From NCBI RefSeq assembly GCF_003438495.1, contig NZ_QSSH01000055.1, forward strand, positions 1-6,523: 6,523 nt of DNA, read 5' to 3'. The stretch comes from Collinsella sp. TF05-9AC. GTDB taxonomy: Bacteria > Actinomycetota > Coriobacteriia > Coriobacteriales > Coriobacteriaceae. Position numbers and translations under genes: made by a program. Below are positions 6,370 to 6,523 of this stretch, piece after piece. The notes below the pieces were generated by a model. That model saw only the letters and a list, made by a program, of their open reading frames with translations. It had not been told where the DNA came from and did not search any database. Every line of letters begins with the position of its first letter. Within the stretch, counting starts at the first letter, position 1.

Positions 6370-6397
6370 ATTTTACCTACGGCTCGCCAACTGTCAA
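6370..6397 (-). promoter_or_regulatory. Sigma70-type promoter of tRNA-Ala
   Basis: On the minus strand, TTGACA (6397-6392) is a perfect -35 box and TAAAAT (6375-6370) a -10 box with five of six consensus bases, with a 16-base spacer. The -10 box ends 13 bases before the tRNA, which leaves room for a start site near 6363 and a short 5' leader removed by RNase P. Confidence 0.85.
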
Positions 6398-6504
6398 CGC
6401 CCAATAACCAGTCTTTTTGGAGCGCGGCTATTTTGACAACTTTTCGAACAGGCGATCCTCTCGATGATTTTTTAAGGCTCTGTTAGACCAGGATTGACAT
6501 ACAT

Positions 6505-6523
6505 GTGTCCCCACGGTGCCATA
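6505..6523 (+). repeat. GTGTCCCCAC repeat core, cut by right edge
   Basis: GTGTCCCCAC (6505-6514) is identical to 2872-2881 and is followed by GGTGCC, as in the other copies where a TGCC core accompanies GTCCCC. The region between the tRNA promoter and this edge (6398-6504) holds no gene that I can support. It contains a consensus-like TTGACA at 6494-6499 and GGCTCTGTTAGACC at 6476-6489, which resembles the end of some insertion sequences but cannot be confirmed without the sequence to the right. Confidence 0.5.

Noticed and set aside
6433..6470. Plus-strand promoter starting from TTGACA at 6433-6438
   Set aside because: No acceptable -10 box lies 16-18 bases downstream and no plus-strand gene follows in the window.

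Overview
The window is GC-rich bacterial DNA of ordinary housekeeping character, consistent with a high-GC Gram-positive and most likely a Coriobacteriia gut lineage such as Collinsella. That assignment is an inference from the codon bias, the GAAAGG-type ribosome binding sites and the GTCCCC/GTGCC intergenic repeats; it was not tested by any search. Five protein genes and one tRNA gene can be supported. Four of the protein genes and the tRNA lie on the minus strand; one peptidase gene lies on the plus strand.

Read in the minus direction from the right edge, the layout is as follows. A strong sigma70-type promoter (6370-6397) drives a tRNA-Ala(CGC) gene (6284-6356), which ends in an intrinsic terminator (6238-6269). 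Just 18 bases beyond the U-tract starts a small gene for an unrecognised coiled-coil, Ala/Pro/Lys-rich protein with one C-terminal membrane segment (5761-6219). It is followed by nicotinate phosphoribosyltransferase (pncB, 4171-5676) and glutamate 5-kinase (proB, 2964-4091). proB ends against a 16-bp bidirectional terminator that it shares with the convergent peptidase gene.

The plus-strand gene (1446-2864) encodes an S33-family alpha/beta hydrolase of the prolyl aminopeptidase type. It sits between proB and proA. proA (glutamate-5-semialdehyde dehydrogenase, 47-1333) reads left on the minus strand, divergently from the peptidase.

Functionally, ProB and ProA carry out the first two steps of proline synthesis from glutamate. 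The peptidase between them would release N-terminal proline from peptides, so the segment joins proline synthesis and proline salvage. PncB salvages nicotinate into the NAD pool, which supplies cofactor in general but has no specific tie to proline. No proC is visible.

Short repeat-like elements sharing GTCCCC and TGCC cores occur at the left edge, in the peptidase-proB gap and at the right edge. They are the main unexplained structure. I see no CRISPR array, phage module, toxin-antitoxin pair or obvious new system. The best leads are the small anchored protein behind the tRNA, the peptidase inserted in the proline locus, and the repeat family.
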